From NCBI GenBank assembly GCA_030490835.1, contig CM059971.1, positions 40,906,012 through 40,970,011 on the forward strand: DNA of 64,000 nt, read 5' to 3'. Under the pieces are notes generated by a model, which saw only the letters and a program-made list of their open reading frames with translations, did no database searches and was not told the origin of the DNA. The position numbers were made by a program, and so were the translations under genes. Shown here in pieces: positions 1 through 12,688 of the stretch; the first letter of the stretch is position 1, and the number at the start of each line of letters is the position of its first letter. This DNA is from Annona cherimola (lineage: Eukaryota > Streptophyta > Magnoliopsida > Magnoliales > Annonaceae).

Positions 1-599
1 TGTCTAAGGTATTTATTCGCTTAAATTTTCAAGAGACTTGCTTGTATTCAATTTTTTGAATTTACATTCAACTTTTTAACAACCACATACATATATAATT
101 TAGTGATTGTTTATCTCTTCATTTAATCTCTGTGTTTAAAGTTCTAAGCTTATGAAATCATTCAAATAGCTTGTTTAAAATCTTTAACAAGCCAAGTTCA
201 CTTTAAATTTTTGAAAGGTAATCCATTTCGATTTATCCACATATACATTCATATTTGTCATATATTACCCCTACCCTTCCATTTCTTTGCATGTACATAT
301 ACAAGAGTTATCAACCAACCATTCTTATAACCATTGGTAGGGCTTTTTTATGATTCATAATACCCTAAATTCACATAAAATTTCTGAAACTTAAATATAA
401 CAGAAATTTAAACTTATACATAATTTAAGCATCCATTTGAAGGTATACCCATATATGACATAGTTTTAGTTCATTAACCCTTAATGCATGTAATTCATCA
501 TATAACAATTGAATTAAATTAAAATACACAGAAATTCCTTCCTTTCATCCAGATTTCACGTCTCCATTGATTAGGCAGAATTTTTTTTATTTTTCATGC

Positions 600-1110
600 A
601 GTTTGGACATTCCATTAATAGCATGAAATACATATTTTTCTTATGCAGGTTGGACGTTAATTGTGGCATTAATTAAATGGCATAAAAATTTTATTACCAC
701 ATACCTGCTGGACGAGATTTTGGACAGAAATAATTAAAATGAAAATTTTGTTTTATAACATAGCTGCTGAACGTGAATTAGGCAGGAAAATCAATATGAA
801 TTTTTTTTTTCATATCATACTGCTGCACATGATTTTGGCAGAGAATAAATGATATGAAATTTTTTTTATATCATCTATGTTGAACGTGAAATGGGCAGGG
901 GAGAATTAATATAAAAATTCAGCAAATACTTGGAATTTTGGACGTCCAATTAAAATCAGCTAAATATTTTTCCCCTCCATGAATTGCTGGACGTAAATGG
1001 AGTATGGAATGAATAGCATAAAAAATATTTATTGCAACAGGCTGGACGTGAATTTGGGCAGAAATAATTAAAATAAATTTTTTTTTATATCATACCTGCA
1101 TTTCTGGACG
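600..1110 (-). repeat. Tandem GGACGT-bearing repeats in the F1 LTR
   Basis: Degenerate units of about 60-70 bp recur around 640, 705, 765, 825, 885 and 1040. Each has a GCTGGACGT-like motif, then GGGCAGAAA and an A/T-rich tract ending ATATCATAC. The second LTR copy has the same array at about 8875-9395. GACGTC is the ACGT-core site that plant bZIP factors recognise; binding here is inference. Confidence 0.6.
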
Positions 1111-1188
1111 TCCCTGCTGCCTTCATGCATCTTCCATCATTTTTTTTCTCCCATCACGTTAAAGCATTTTCTTTTGCTGTCCAGTACT

Positions 1189-1196
1189 TATTTATA
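1189..1196 (-). promoter_or_regulatory. TATA-like box of the F1 LTR
   Basis: The minus strand reads TATAAATA here, about 1.49 kb from the LTR start. The other LTR copy has the same box at 9463-9470. This is the best candidate core promoter in the long LTR; no transcript evidence is available. Confidence 0.5.
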
Positions 1197-2679
1197 GAGA
1201 AGACTCAAAATCTACCCCATTTCCAAAGCCACCGAATTCATTCATTTCATGTGCTGTAATAATTTTGACCATCCATTCCTCTCCATTTTTATCATCAAAT
1301 CTGGACCATCCATTCCATTACTTGCTGCCCAAGTTTATAGACTACCTACTGTCCTAATTTTCCACCCTATTTTGCTGGAGAATATTTAATATATATTGTT
1401 GAAATAAAATGGACGTCCCTTGTATTAATTGGCTGCTGCAAAAAGCTGAACGTCCAAGATATTCTTTTATTTATATGCTGCTGAAAAATAATGTTATAAT
1501 TATGTAATTGCTGCTGTCATGAATTAACGCCTCCTCTACATAAATCTGCCACCTACTGCATTTAGTTGCTGCATTTTTCCATCATTGAAAAATTTTCTTA
1601 ATTTAATACTCAGCTGTGGACGTGCTTAATTAGTTGCAGTTACATGTAATTTTTTTGTATTTTTTTATTTAATAATAACTGCTCAAAATTTATACACATA
1701 GCTGTCCACATTATGCACGTCCACTTAACTTCAGGTTTTGACATTTTATGCCATAGAATTTCATTTTAATTTATGGTCATTTATTTACCCTAATTGCATA
1801 GGTAATTTAAATATATATATTTATCATTAAAAAAATTAAAATATAATGCATATCACCATGGGCGTTCCCACCAAGTGTCACATATGCACCTTAACTTAGT
1901 GATATAAAAATCTCATCTTAAAAACATGAATAGATGCTAAGATATTAGCAAAATAATTTAATTCATAAAATATCATAAAATCTTAGTCGATTAATCCATT
2001 TCCCTTCATAATTTTTATGATCCAGTTCATCCATATGATTAAACCCATAGTTAAACTCTAGTCTTTCAAATTTCACCTCAATTGGCCTTATAGGCATTAA
2101 GTTATGAATTTTCTAGCGTTTTTCAACTTAACGTGTTAATTATTATCCTAATTTTCATAAATCAAATTATGAAAAATTAAAACAATTATTCATGATATAT
2201 TTATGTTTTCCAATTATCATTAAGCCATTTTAATTCTACTGACCCAAATTGGCCTATAATGATTAATTCAATCGTCATTTATAATTATTGGCCTAATTGT
2301 AATAAATTTTCAAAATAATAAAATCATTCAAAATCCCATTAAATCTTTCATGAATTATATTTATATGCGTAATGTATACCCGTAAGCTTTCATAGATTAA
2401 AGTATCATACCATCTTTGTCTATCTCTTAATTTTTCAAGTCATTCTAGCTTGTAAATCATAAGATATAAATATATCAATTTTAAAATCAAAATTAAAATG
2501 ATAATTAGCATTAATTGCAATTCCACATAAAAAAATTTCCGTCCTTCGGTGTGCATAATTATCCTAATAATCTTAGAAAATTAATTTAATCACCTTGTTA
2601 AAATTAATTTTCTTTAATTTCATCTTAATACTAGCTTTGAACAACATTTGTTAGGTTCTCATATAGGTGGGGTTTCACA

Positions 2680-2690
2680 TCCTCCCCCCC
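2680..2690 (-). other. Polypurine tract of the F1 element
   Basis: The minus strand reads GGGGGGGAGGA immediately before TGTGAAACCCC, the 3' LTR start. Just upstream lies a GGTTTC/GAAACC dyad (about 2699-2718) that is also found before the PPT of the other F1 elements. PPTs prime plus-strand DNA synthesis. Confidence 0.85.
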
Positions 2691-5210
2691 TTATAAATGG
2701 TTTCGTCCCGAAACCTGTTATACTCCAAATAATCCATCATACCTCCGTGCCATTCTAATTTAAACCTTGCCAATTTCATATACAAATGATTCTTCATAAG
2801 AGGTATCATTCATTTCTTTTACTAGAAACGCAGGAGTGATCATATATGGCATGTGGTAAATAAATACGCTGTATAAAAATCAAACAATACCATCACCAAT
2901 TCCCTAGAGCATAAGTCATGCCTATAACCATTTCCTCCTCTTGTGCTTATGACTCTGTGCGAGCCAGCTTATGCATCTACACTGAATTTATAGAAGCACC
3001 CCATTGGTTAGCAACTGTGGTCCTTTGTTGCTAGGCTAATCTTCCTTGCTCTATTACTTTCTGCACTTTATTTAAACATTTCGGAGTAACGTATCCTACT
3101 TGATTTCAAATGAGATATTTTAATAATCTTGCCTTAGCACTCCTAAAGTGCTTTACTACATGGCCAGTCTATCCATACTCATAACATTTGTTTCAACCAT
3201 TTAATTATTCATCAAAGAAACATTTTTGACAATTTTCACCATTTAAGGCACCTATTATGTTTAAGTTTAACTTCTGTTTTCTTGTCATCTTTCTGTTTCT
3301 TTCTTTTCCTATATCATGTTCCTGAGAGCCAAAATTAAGCTATCCTTGCCCTAGTTGGGATTCTTAGGTTCTTAATAATTCCATTTCCATATCTCATGTC
3401 TTTTCTATACTTGATACATAATTCCTAATCAAAAAAGGTGTAAAATTTTTCTTTTAAACATGACCTCAGCCCTTGTTGAGAACTTTGTACCCCTTGTTTT
3501 TTATAGGTACATTTGTTATCCATTGAATATCTAAGGTGTTAATTTTTATTGCATATCCTATCACTGTCATTTTTCCTTGACATAGTTTCTCAAATCCAAT
3601 AATTTTTCTACTTTTGAGATCTACTAGGATATACCCTTTATTGAATTCCTCCATATACATTTGTCATATCATTTTTTTCTCGATTGTGGCATAATAATTT
3701 AAGAGGGTCTTCCACCACTCCTAAACATCTTCAGTCAATAAATGAGTGATGCATGGAACCTTCTGGTTATCATTACAATGGAAAATTCTAGACAACTTCT
3801 TATTTCCAGCCATTCATTACTCTGCCTTAATAGAATCCAATTCATTTATGAGCTTAGGGGGATGTTGAGCTAAAAAGAACATTAATATCCTTCTTGTATG
3901 TTTCTAACATATTATCATTAATTCTTATATGTCTTAGTATTGGATTAGGAAGTGCGGCATGCATCAACCTATTCCTTTCATGTTTTTCTAAACGACTCTA
4001 TTGGGCCTTTTCCTAAGGACCTTGAATTATTTCCACTGTTTGGGCTGCCCATTCTCGAGTAACCTACTGTATAGTTTCTATTATATTGGGGTTACCTATG
4101 CTTCTATAAGTTCTATCTGAGTGGTGTTATTTATAACAGTTCTACCTTCAACTTTTGGTTCACAGTTGACATTTGCTCGTCATTGAAGAGTTCTTAGGTT
4201 TTGATTGTCCTTTCTATCTTGATTACTTCGATCTGTTCCCATTAGCTTATAAATTCCTTATTTGCAACCACCTTTTCTTTATTCAATCTAGCTTTAGCTC
4301 CTGTAATAGACATGATAGTTTCTACATATGTAAAAATTATATTAATAATGTTTCTCACCTTATCATATAGTAAGTCATATCATACGTAATCATTATATTA
4401 AATAGAAAGATTACCAATCTTTCCTTTTCCCATACATATATTTATATATTTATCATACAAGTGCAATATGTTTCACTTGTACCTTAATAACACCTTTACA
4501 TCAAAACATTATACATTCAAAAAGTCAAAAGAGACTTTTGCTAACTTCATCAATCTTAATCTCACTACCTAGCGCCAGACTAGTTCGATACATTTTTCGT
4601 CTTTTTCCATTCTCTATGGACCCTTTCACTGAGGTCTTTTATTATCATTTGCACTTTCATTTTCTATAACTCATCATTGTCTTTTTCATTTTCATTTTTC
4701 CATAAGTTTATCCGAATAATATAGAGAGAAAACCCTCTCATACATATCTTCCAAATACATTGAGATTAAAGAAAATCCCAATTAATTTTCCTCTTCTTCC
4801 TGCCCCATAACATTTCAATTTTTCATTATAGAAAACAATACATGATGGTATATAGATATATATCATAATTTCAATTCACTTCCTTCCTTTCCCCCATTCT
4901 TTCTACACTTATCTTCCTATTCTTGCCATAATATCACTCTCAATGATATCATATCCTTCTTTTCTTCATCTTTGATTTTTCACTTTCTATGCCTATTCAC
5001 CAATCCTTGCTAGGATACTATTTTTGTGATATATCTATTCTTTTAACATCTATTTACTAATTCTTTCTCGGTTATCAAGCTCTGTGATATCAACTCTTTT
5101 TCTTTCCCGCCTATTTACCAATTCTTGCCTTGATATCTAGCTTTGTAGTGTTAGATTTATCCTTTCATCATCCTTTATTTTCTCCTTCTCCCGCCTATTT
5201 ACCAATCCAT
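2691..5210 (-). other. F1 internal region, mostly non-coding
   Basis: About 2.5 kb between PPT and PBS. There is no open frame over 65 codons on the element strand. Apart from the gag relic (3142-3870) and the PBS-like copies (4925-5222), I recognise nothing. No protease, reverse transcriptase, integrase or RNase H motif was found, so the pol genes have been lost. Confidence 0.7.
3142..3870 (-). pseudogene. Relic of a Ty3/Gypsy (chromovirus-type) gag
   Basis: Minus-strand reading gives a gag-like string with stops and shifts. Near 3800-3690 it reads NQKVPCITHLL, then a stop, then EWWKTL, like the KV..A...L...A..WW core of plant Gypsy gag. The open stretch 3660-3466 continues with a piece holding KLCQGKMTVIGYAIK, matching the L.QG.MTV..Y...F part of that family. 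Near 3186-3142 there is a decayed CCHC zinc knuckle (CYEYG, stop, TGHVVKH) with the second and last Cys replaced. The order core, MTV motif, knuckle is the order of an intact gag. This suggests F1 descends from a Tekay/Del-type chromovirus; the lineage is inference from motif resemblance. Confidence 0.6.
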
Positions 5211-5222
5211 GCTCTGATACTA
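4925..5222 (-). repeat. Array of degenerate PBS-unit copies
   Basis: The functional PBS unit at 5222-5211 (minus) is followed by copies near 5138-5127, 5077-5066, 5019-5008 and about 4940-4925. Each copy pairs a TGATATC/TATCAGAGC-like core with a flank resembling ATTGGTAAATAGGCGGG. Spacing is about 60-84 bp. The same iteration occurs in the other F1 internal regions. Confidence 0.65.
5211..5222 (-). other. Primer binding site (initiator tRNA-Met)
   Basis: The minus strand reads TAGTATCAGAGC, one mismatch from TGGTATCAGAGC, the complement of the plant initiator tRNA-Met 3' end. It lies 5 nt after the 5' LTR end (GGGGCGCCACA). Confidence 0.85.
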
Positions 5223-8200
5223 ACTTCTGTGGCGCCCCAGACCGAGACGTCACTTCCTTACCACAAGATCATATTGATTGGTAAATGTGAATCAGGATTA
5301 TTGCTCTGATCACGCGGCGGGTTCTTAATTAGATTTCGTCCAAAAAAATTTTTTTTCTTGATTTGTTCCTTTATCCCTTCTCATTTCTTTTCTTAGTATC
5401 TAACTTCATTTGACTTGTAAACAACAATACACTTGTAATTTTGTCACTTAGCATTTTAATCATACTACATGGTTACCATACATACTCATTCATAAACATA
5501 TCCCCCGATAGTTCACATCAATTATATACATCATTTATAAAATCTTCATCTCATTTTCTTACATCTTTGGTTTCCACAACCTGGCCAAACTATAACCATA
5601 TAACGTTCATTCATAATTGAATACTAAACACATTCACTTGTACACATACATTATCGTATCTTTAAAAATTCCAAACATATCATTTAGTACACATAACAAA
5701 TCATTTAGCACACACATGAATACTATATCATACCTTTTTTCCAATTATATCATGTTCTCCACCACTTGAGCTTCCCTATACCTGTCTGAGGTTTGGGAAA
5801 ACAAAATGTGAGTGATGAACTCAGTAAGCAAGCATTTTGCATTTTCATATAAATGCATTTCTTTCTGTTTAGTAGAAGACTCTTATCAAGAATCAACTAT
5901 CAACGGGAAGAAACCTTTCATGAAAACCTGTCATAAAACTTTGCATTTAAATCCTTCATAAATCCTGTCATTTAAAATCATACATGACCACTATTCATAT
6001 AAACCATTTATAAAAGAACAGAGGAATGTCTTAATTTATTTTCACATATACCTATATTCATAAGGAAAATCTTATGTCCTAAATCGTTTGCATAGAAACC
6101 TTATCATATAAGGACAATTTTATGTCCTGAAGACAATTTCATATAAAACCTTTTCAATATAACGCATATGCATATATAAAAGTGTTCTGAAATAAATTGA
6201 GTAAACATAATTTTCTGTGGACATTGTTATGTCCTAAAAATATCATTGAATAAACATTAATTCCTATGGACATCATCATGTCCAAAACATATCCTTATGT
6301 TCTCATTTTAGGGTTTTTAAAACAAATGAAATGCATATACGTTTCTAACCCTCTGTTAGGTGACACTTACCAAGTGATCATCCCACCATAGGAAAGAAAC
6401 CATTCATGTGACTACACCGCTAGCTAGGCGGTTGTCCATGATCCTGCTCCCATTTCAGGGAGGGCACCGCCGGCCTCCTGCCTTCCCTTAGCGACTTGGC
6501 CATAGGTAGAGGTTGGCCTTGGTATGCAACCGTCTCGGTCTGCAACCGCCTCCACCGTGGGCCTATTACGTAGTTCCTGTGCATACTCATTTGTATTCGC
6601 ACCGTTATGCAATCATGATTTCATAAAATCAACACAATTTTAAGCCCATGTAATTTTCCAAATAAACACTTACTATCATAAATCCATTACAGTCTCCAGA
6701 CTGAGTCCATCTCAATTAGAGAACTGGACATAATTATTTTTCCAAAATAAAACATTTTCATAAACTATTTTCAAATAATAATACAAGAATGACCACTCTT
6801 CAAGAATTTTTTTTTAAAAAAAACATATTAATAAATCAATTTTAAAATATTTGTAATACTTAGAAAAAATATCATTTTTAAGAATATTTCTTATTTATTT
6901 ATAACCCATTTTAGAATCATTTTGTAAATTGATTTCGAAACATTTCAATAACCGAAAGGAATAGACTTTTCTTGTAAACTTTTTTATTTCCTTTTCTGGG
7001 CTTTTTATGAACAAAGGATAGGCGAACACATCTGCTTCCATTTTATTGGCATTACACTCCTCATTTGCATACCATTTTTACCACGTTGAAGAAGAGAAGT
7101 GTTTGCACTATCTTTTGAATTTCAAAATAGGTATCAAATCATTTTATAATACCAAGTATTGAGTGGGTCATTCTTAAAACACTTTTAGAAAGAAACACAT
7201 GAGTACAAGACATTTTTTTCAAAGTAATTCAATCTATAAAGAGATTGAAAGTATTTTGATAGTTTATTTCAAAACATTTATATAAATCATTTTAAAACAT
7301 TTTTAAGTCATTTCAAAGGCCCTATTTATTTACAAATTTCGTTATATGAAAAATTGTGTAATTTTTCTCAAAACCCTTAGGAATAGAATTCCCAATGTCT
7401 GTTTCTAATATCATCTTAGAAAAGAATTAAAAACTATTTAATCTTAAATGCCTTTGAAATAGAATTTCCAGGAATTTACCTGACCAAAAGCCTTCTTCAA
7501 ACATATCATTAATATGAAATAAAATCATACCTTCAAAATTTAAGCATGCTTACACTGAAGCAATGCTAAGACTTTTCATTAAAGTCATATTTTCAAAGAT
7601 TAAATCTGCTTAATCTGTAAGCAAAACTTAAAATCAACAATACATGTACTTGAAACAAAATCAATATTCATAAAGGTTCGCTTACTCACCTTGTAAGCAA
7701 TCCTGAAACATCTTAATAACACATGTTCAAATTATTTCAACATTTAATAACAAAATAGCATTTGAAAATGCTATCTAAAGCATCATTATAAAGCGTTTGT
7801 AATCATTTCAATTTCTCAAATGAAATCAATATTTTCAAAAGGTTACTTCTTACCTGAGTCGGTTCCTTTGTGCTTTCCATCCCTCGCTTTTTCCTTCAAC
7901 TCACATATACGTGTCACATGAGCTTAATCCCATATGGCTCGTAACATGCTAACTTTAAATCATTCTTTCCTCGACATTAGCATTTCCATTTCCCTATAAC
8001 CACATGTCCATACAAATGTAATACATAGGTTGTTCCTTTGCTTCTATACTTATATTTTATATTGGAATTTCTTGAAATTACTCAATATATCCTTTCATAT
8101 CCCATAATATATAAGTTTTCTATCAAAACTTTATTTAAATGATAATCCACATTTCTTATTTAGCTATACATATCCTTTTTATAACCCTTAATATTCACTT

Positions 8201-8874
8201 TCCTCATTAGTGACGTAATACATACCTACCTATATAGGTATAGCAATTGCTCATCTATTTTATTAAATACCCATGTCTAAGGTATTTATTCACTTAAATT
8301 TTCAAGAGACTTGCTTATATTCAACTTTTTGAATTTACATTCAACTTTTTAACAACCACATACATATATAATTTAGTGATTGTTTATCTCTTCATTTAAT
8401 CTCCGTGTTTAAAGTTCTAAGCTTATGAAATCATTCAAATAGCTTGTTTAAAATCCTTAACAAGCCAAGTTCACTTTAAATTTTTGAAAGGTAATCCATT
8501 TCGATTTACCCACATATACATTCATATTTGTCATATATTACCCCTACCCTTCCATTTCTTTGCATGTACATATACAAGAGTTATCAACCAACCATTCTTA
8601 TAACCATTTGTAGGGCTTTTTTATGATTCATAATACCCTAAATTCACATAAAATTTCTGAAACTTAAATATAACAGAAATTTAAACTTATACATAATTTA
8701 AGCATCCACTTGAAGGTATACCCATATATGACATAGTTTTAGTTCATTAACCCTTAATGCATGTAATTCATCATATAACAATTGAATTAAATTAAAATAC
8801 ACAGAAATTCCTTCCTTTCATCCAGATTTCACGTCTCCATTGATTAGGCAGAATTTTTTTTATTTTTCATGCAG

Positions 8875-9395
8875 TTTGGACATTCCATTAATAGCATGAA
8901 ATACATATTTTTCTTATGCAGGTTGGACGTTAATTGTGGCATTAATTAAATGGCATAAAAATTTTATTACCACATAACTGCTAGACGTGATTTTGGACAG
9001 AAATAATTAAAATGAAAATTTTGTTTTATAACATAGCTGCTGAACGTGAATTAGGCAGGAAAATCAATATGAATTTTTTTTTCATATCATACTGCTACAC
9101 GTGATTTAGGCAGAGAATAAATGATATGAAATTTTTTTTATATCATCTATGCTGAACGTGAAATGGGCAGGGGAGAATTAATATAAAAATTCAGCAAATA
9201 CTTGGAATTTTGGACGTCCAATTAAAATGAGCTAAATATTTTTCCCCTCCATGAATTGCTGGACGTAAATGGAGTATGGAATGAATAGCATAAAAAAAAT
9301 ATTTATTGCAAAAGGCTGGACGTGAATTTGGGCAGAAATAATTAAAATAAAATTTTTTTTATATCATACCTGCATTTCTGGACGTCCCTGCTGCC
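8875..9395 (-). repeat. Tandem GGACGT-bearing repeats, second LTR copy
   Basis: Same array as at 600-1110, with a few substitutions and small indels in the A and T runs. The two arrays keep the same number and order of units, consistent with LTR copies made together at insertion. Confidence 0.6.
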
Positions 9396-9462
9396 TTCAT
9401 GCATCTTCCATCATGTTTTTTCTCCCATCACGTTAAAGCATTTTCTTTTGCTGTCCAGTACT

Positions 9463-9470
9463 TATTTATA
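9463..9470 (-). promoter_or_regulatory. TATA-like box of the F1 5' LTR
   Basis: The minus strand reads TATAAATA, the counterpart of the box at 1189-1196. In the 5' LTR this would drive the genomic RNA of the element. Confidence 0.5.
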
Positions 9471-10956
9471 GAGAAGACTCAAAATCTACCCCATTTCCAA
9501 AGCCACCGAATTCATCCATTTCATGTGCTGTAATAATTTTGACCATCCATTCCTCTCCATTTTTATCATCAAATCTGGACCATCCATTCCATTACTTGCT
9601 GCCCAAGTTTATAGACTACCTACTGTCCTAATTTTCCACCCTATTTTGCTGGAGAATATTTAATATATATTGTTGAAATAAAATGGACGTCCCTTGTATT
9701 AATTGGCTACTGCAAAAAGTTTAACGTCCAAGATATTCTTTTATTTATATGCTGCTGAAAAATAATGTTATAATTATGTAATTGTTGCTGTCATGAATTA
9801 ACGCCTCCTCTACATAAATCTACCACCTACTGCATTTAGTTGCTGCATTTTTCCACCGTTGAAAATTTTTCTTAATTTAATACTCAGCTGTGGACGTGCT
9901 TAATTTGTTGCAGTTTCATGTAATTTTTTTGTATTTTTTTATTTAATAATAACTGCTCAAAATTTATACACATAGCTATCGACATTATGCACATCCACTT
10001 AACTTCAGGTTTTGACATTTTATGCCATAGAATTTTGTTTTAATTTATGGCCATTTATTTACCCTAATTGCATAGGTAATTTAAATAGATATATATATTT
10101 ATCATTAAAAATTTTAAAATATAATGCATATCACCATGGGTATTCCCACCAAGTGTCACATATGCTCCTTATCTTAGTGATATAAAAACCTCTTCTTAAA
10201 AACATGAATAGATGCTACGATATTAGCAAAATAATTTAATTCATAAAATATCATAAAATCTTGGTCAATTGATCCATTTCCCTACTTAATTTTTATGATC
10301 CAGTTCATCCATATGATTAAACCCATAGTTATACGCTAGTCTTTCAAATTTCACCTCAATTGGCCTTATAGGCATTCAATTATGAATTTTCTAGCGTTTT
10401 TCAACTTAACGTGTTAATTATCATCCTAATTTCCATAAATCAAAATATGAAAAAATAAAATAATTATTCATGATATATTTATGTTTTCCAACTATCATTA
10501 AGCCATTTTAATTCTATTGACCCATATTGGCCTATAACAATTAATTCAATCGTCATTTATAATTATGGGCCTAATTGTAAAAAAATTTGAAAAATAATAA
10601 AATCATTCAAAATCCCATTAAATCTTTCATGAATTATATTTATATGTGTAAATACCCGTAAGCTTTCATAGATTAAAGTATCATACCATCTTTGGCTATC
10701 TCTTAATTTTTCAAGTCATTCTAGCTTGTAAATCATAAGATATAAATATATCCATTTTAAAATCAAAATTAAAATGATAATTAGCATTAATTACAATTTC
10801 CACATAAACATTTTTCCATCCTTCGGTGTGAATAATTATCCTAATAATCTTGTAAAATTAATTTAATCACCTTTTTAAAATTAATTTTCTTTAATTTCAT
10901 CTTAATACAAGCTTTGAACAACATTTGTTAGGTTCTCATATAGGTGGGGTTTCATA

Positions 10957-11003
10957 ATTTGCATGTGTTGCTCGAGGACTAGCAACATTTAAGTTTGGGG
11001 GTG
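10957..11003 (+). other. 3' internal end and PPT of a plus-strand Gypsy element
   Basis: The segment holds a GTTGCTCG/CTAGCAAC dyad, then TTTAAGTTTGGGGGTG, then the LTR start TGATAA at 11004. A GCTCGAGGACGAGC dyad followed by TTTAAGTTTGGGGG is typical of the end of plant Tat/Athila-type Gypsy internal regions. The rest of that internal region is displaced leftward by the F1 insertion ending at 10956 and is not in view. Confidence 0.7.
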
Positions 11004-11284
11004 TGATAAATCGTAGTTTTACGAGTTATCATGGCCCATTTCAGACTTGTTTGGTGCATTAGTTCGAGAGATTAGGTTCAATTTGCATCCATTTAGCTTA
11101 ATTTTCACTCGCTTTGCATTTTTGGAACTTTATGTAGTTTTTAGGCATTTTTAGCATTATTTAGGCATTTTTAGTTCATTTACTTAGTTTTTCTATCTTT
11201 TGCAGGAAGGACGGGACATATGAAGGTAAAGCGGGCGAGTTGAATGCAGATTGAGACAAGTCAGAAGCAGGTAGTTGGTGCCTA

Positions 11285-11645
11285 GGTGCCCACCATTGGT
11301 GCCCAGGCACCACCCTACGTGCCTTGGCCATTTTTCAGCACAAACTTAGAATACAACATGGCTTCCAGTGATTTGGCGCCCAGGCGCCATTTCATCTACA
11401 TGCAAGCCAAGTTCAGATGTTGTTGAAGCCACAAGTCAGGCATGCTTCCAGGGAGTTGGCGCCTAGGCTCCAGGCATGATCAGTCACAAGGTGTCAAGGA
11501 GAAGCTCCAAGCCAGAAGAGTCAAGGGAGTTGGCGCCTAGGCGCCAAAGCATGGATTTCTAGGGTTTACAGAAAGTGTCCAAGTTGCCCAGCACATAGAG
11601 AGTTGGTGCCTAGGCGCCAGCTAGGGGCGCCTAGGCGTCAATATG
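11285..11645 (+). repeat. GGCGCC-TAGGCGCC palindrome cluster in the Gypsy LTR
   Basis: Versions of the 14-bp palindrome GGCGCCTAGGCGCC occur near 11291, 11376, 11458, 11532, 11603 and 11626, most preceded by AGTTG. Some are degraded by C-to-T changes (GGTGCC). The cluster ends about 50 bp before the TATA box. The sister LTR has its own set at 17983-18235. Confidence 0.75.
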
Positions 11646-11691
11646 CATCCGTATGCACAAATTTCAGTGCATAAGCTGCGCAAAAGGAATC

Positions 11692-11699
11692 TATAAATA
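11692..11699 (+). promoter_or_regulatory. TATA box of the TGATAA Gypsy LTR
   Basis: TATAAATA lies about 690 bp into the LTR, just after the palindrome cluster. The sister LTR has TATATATA at the aligned place (18285-18292). Confidence 0.6.
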
Positions 11700-12688
11700 G
11701 TTACTAGGGGTTTACTAGCGCGAGAGGGAGTGAGAAGGGGAGCCCAGAGACGAACTAGAGAGCAAGAGAAAGAGGAAATTAAGATCAAACCCTGGATTGA
11801 AGAGAGGATTCAACCCCGTTGGTGGAAACCGCCCGAAAACAGTTTTTTCTATTTCTGTCCACTTTTCTTTCTCTGCTTTCATGGATACTTTTACATGGAT
11901 GTAATGGATGTTGAAATCATGTCTTTGAACTAAACCTAAATTAGATGGATAGTTAGGATGATTTGAATTCTAAACTATATTGTTTCTTAGTTCTTAGAAT
12001 ATTCAGGAATAAATATTTGATTTTATATATGACTGTGTATGATTTACCTTTGCATATGTGGATTTAATACTTTTTACAAGATTAGCTACCTTATAAAATA
12101 ATTTCATTGCTTGATTTATCCTTGGAAGAGGAAAATCTCTACCAGATCCATGTGCAAGGCATAAGTTTCTACTTTTGTGTAAGGGGAGTTGTTTAATGGA
12201 TAAGAATATATCGTTAAACCTTGTGTAGTCATTATACAAGTTATGAACTTATCAATTTCACTTTATTTAATGCATGAGAACATAACAATTAAATAGGGTG
12301 TAATTAGCTTTATATAATGTTGGAAGACATATATAAAGATACATGAACTTGGGCTAGTAAATCCATATGCAATCCAATGAAAAAGAACCAAAGCAATATA
12401 GTTTAGATTCAAGGATTTCGAGCTATCCATTTGTCATCCCTAATCAGTAAACTCATTTCTAGTATCCAGTAGTCTCGTAATCTCTACTCCGATTTCTCAT
12501 TGCAATTGTTAGTTTAATTAAATCATAAACCCAAAATTTTTCACCAATCGAAAGCAGTTTAACTAATTAATAATTCAGGTTAACAATTTCTCGTGGGAAC
12601 GATACTTTACTCACTCTTTATTACTTGACACAGCACGTATACTTGCATAAATAGTGAGCATTTTAGTTAACATATATGCAGCTCGTCA

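Larger units (their letters stand above)
1..2679 (-). repeat. F1 3' LTR, truncated by the window edge
   Basis: This matches 8275-10956 almost base for base. Read on the minus strand it begins TGTGAAACCCC at 2679, directly after the PPT. About 3 kb of its far end would lie left of the window. It contains a TATA-like box (1189-1196, minus), many GGACGT motifs and a run of tandem repeats at about 600-1110. No protein is encoded. Confidence 0.88.
1..10956 (-). mobile_element. F1 large non-autonomous LTR retrotransposon (left part cut by window)
   Basis: Positions 1-2679 and 8275-10956 are near-identical direct repeats, the ends of two LTRs. On the minus strand the order is 5' LTR (10956 to 5228), PBS for initiator tRNA-Met, a 2.55-kb internal region, a G-rich PPT (2690-2680) and the 3' LTR (2679 leftward out of the window). 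The internal region has only a broken gag relic, so the element could not move by itself. Very long LTRs with little coding match the LARD class (large retrotransposon derivatives). It lies inside the internal end of a plus-strand Gypsy element (10957-12688). The right terminus reads TATG rather than TGTG, a likely point mutation. The target duplication partner is outside the window. Confidence 0.85.
5228..10956 (-). repeat. F1 5' LTR, long form (about 5.73 kb)
   Basis: On the minus strand it starts near 10956 (TATGAAACCCC, expected TGTGAAAC) and ends GGGGCGCCACA at 5228. Its last 2.6 kb aligns in order with shorter F1 LTRs: the GGTAAGCAAGC-like segment near 7850-7870, the GC-rich CGACTTGGC segment near 6430-6560, and the TGAGT/ACTCA dyad near 5835. 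The first 3 kb is much longer than in other copies. I see no nested insertion explaining that length, so this is a long-LTR subfamily. ORFs of 60-62 codons around 6420-6612 fall in the GC-rich segment and are not supported as genes. Confidence 0.8.
11004..12688 (+). repeat. TGATAA-type Gypsy 3' LTR
   Basis: It starts TGATAAATCGTA after a PPT and ends GCAGCTCGTCA. It aligns along its length with the solo LTR at 17713-20905, once that copy's nested Copia LTR is removed (1685 versus about 1570 bp). It opens with a near-perfect palindrome, carries GGCGCC palindromes upstream of a TATA box at 11692, and lacks coding. ORFs at 11730-11933 and 12003-12239 lie in the transcribed part of the LTR and are not credible genes. 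Confidence 0.85.

Noticed and set aside
3466..3660. 64-codon ORF as an independent small gene
   Set aside because: Its sequence fits the middle of a Gypsy gag, with gag-like sequence in other frames on both sides; it is a relic.
4925..5222. CRISPR-like array
   Set aside because: Units are imperfect, 60-84 bp apart, in a plant retrotransposon, and match the tRNA-Met PBS.
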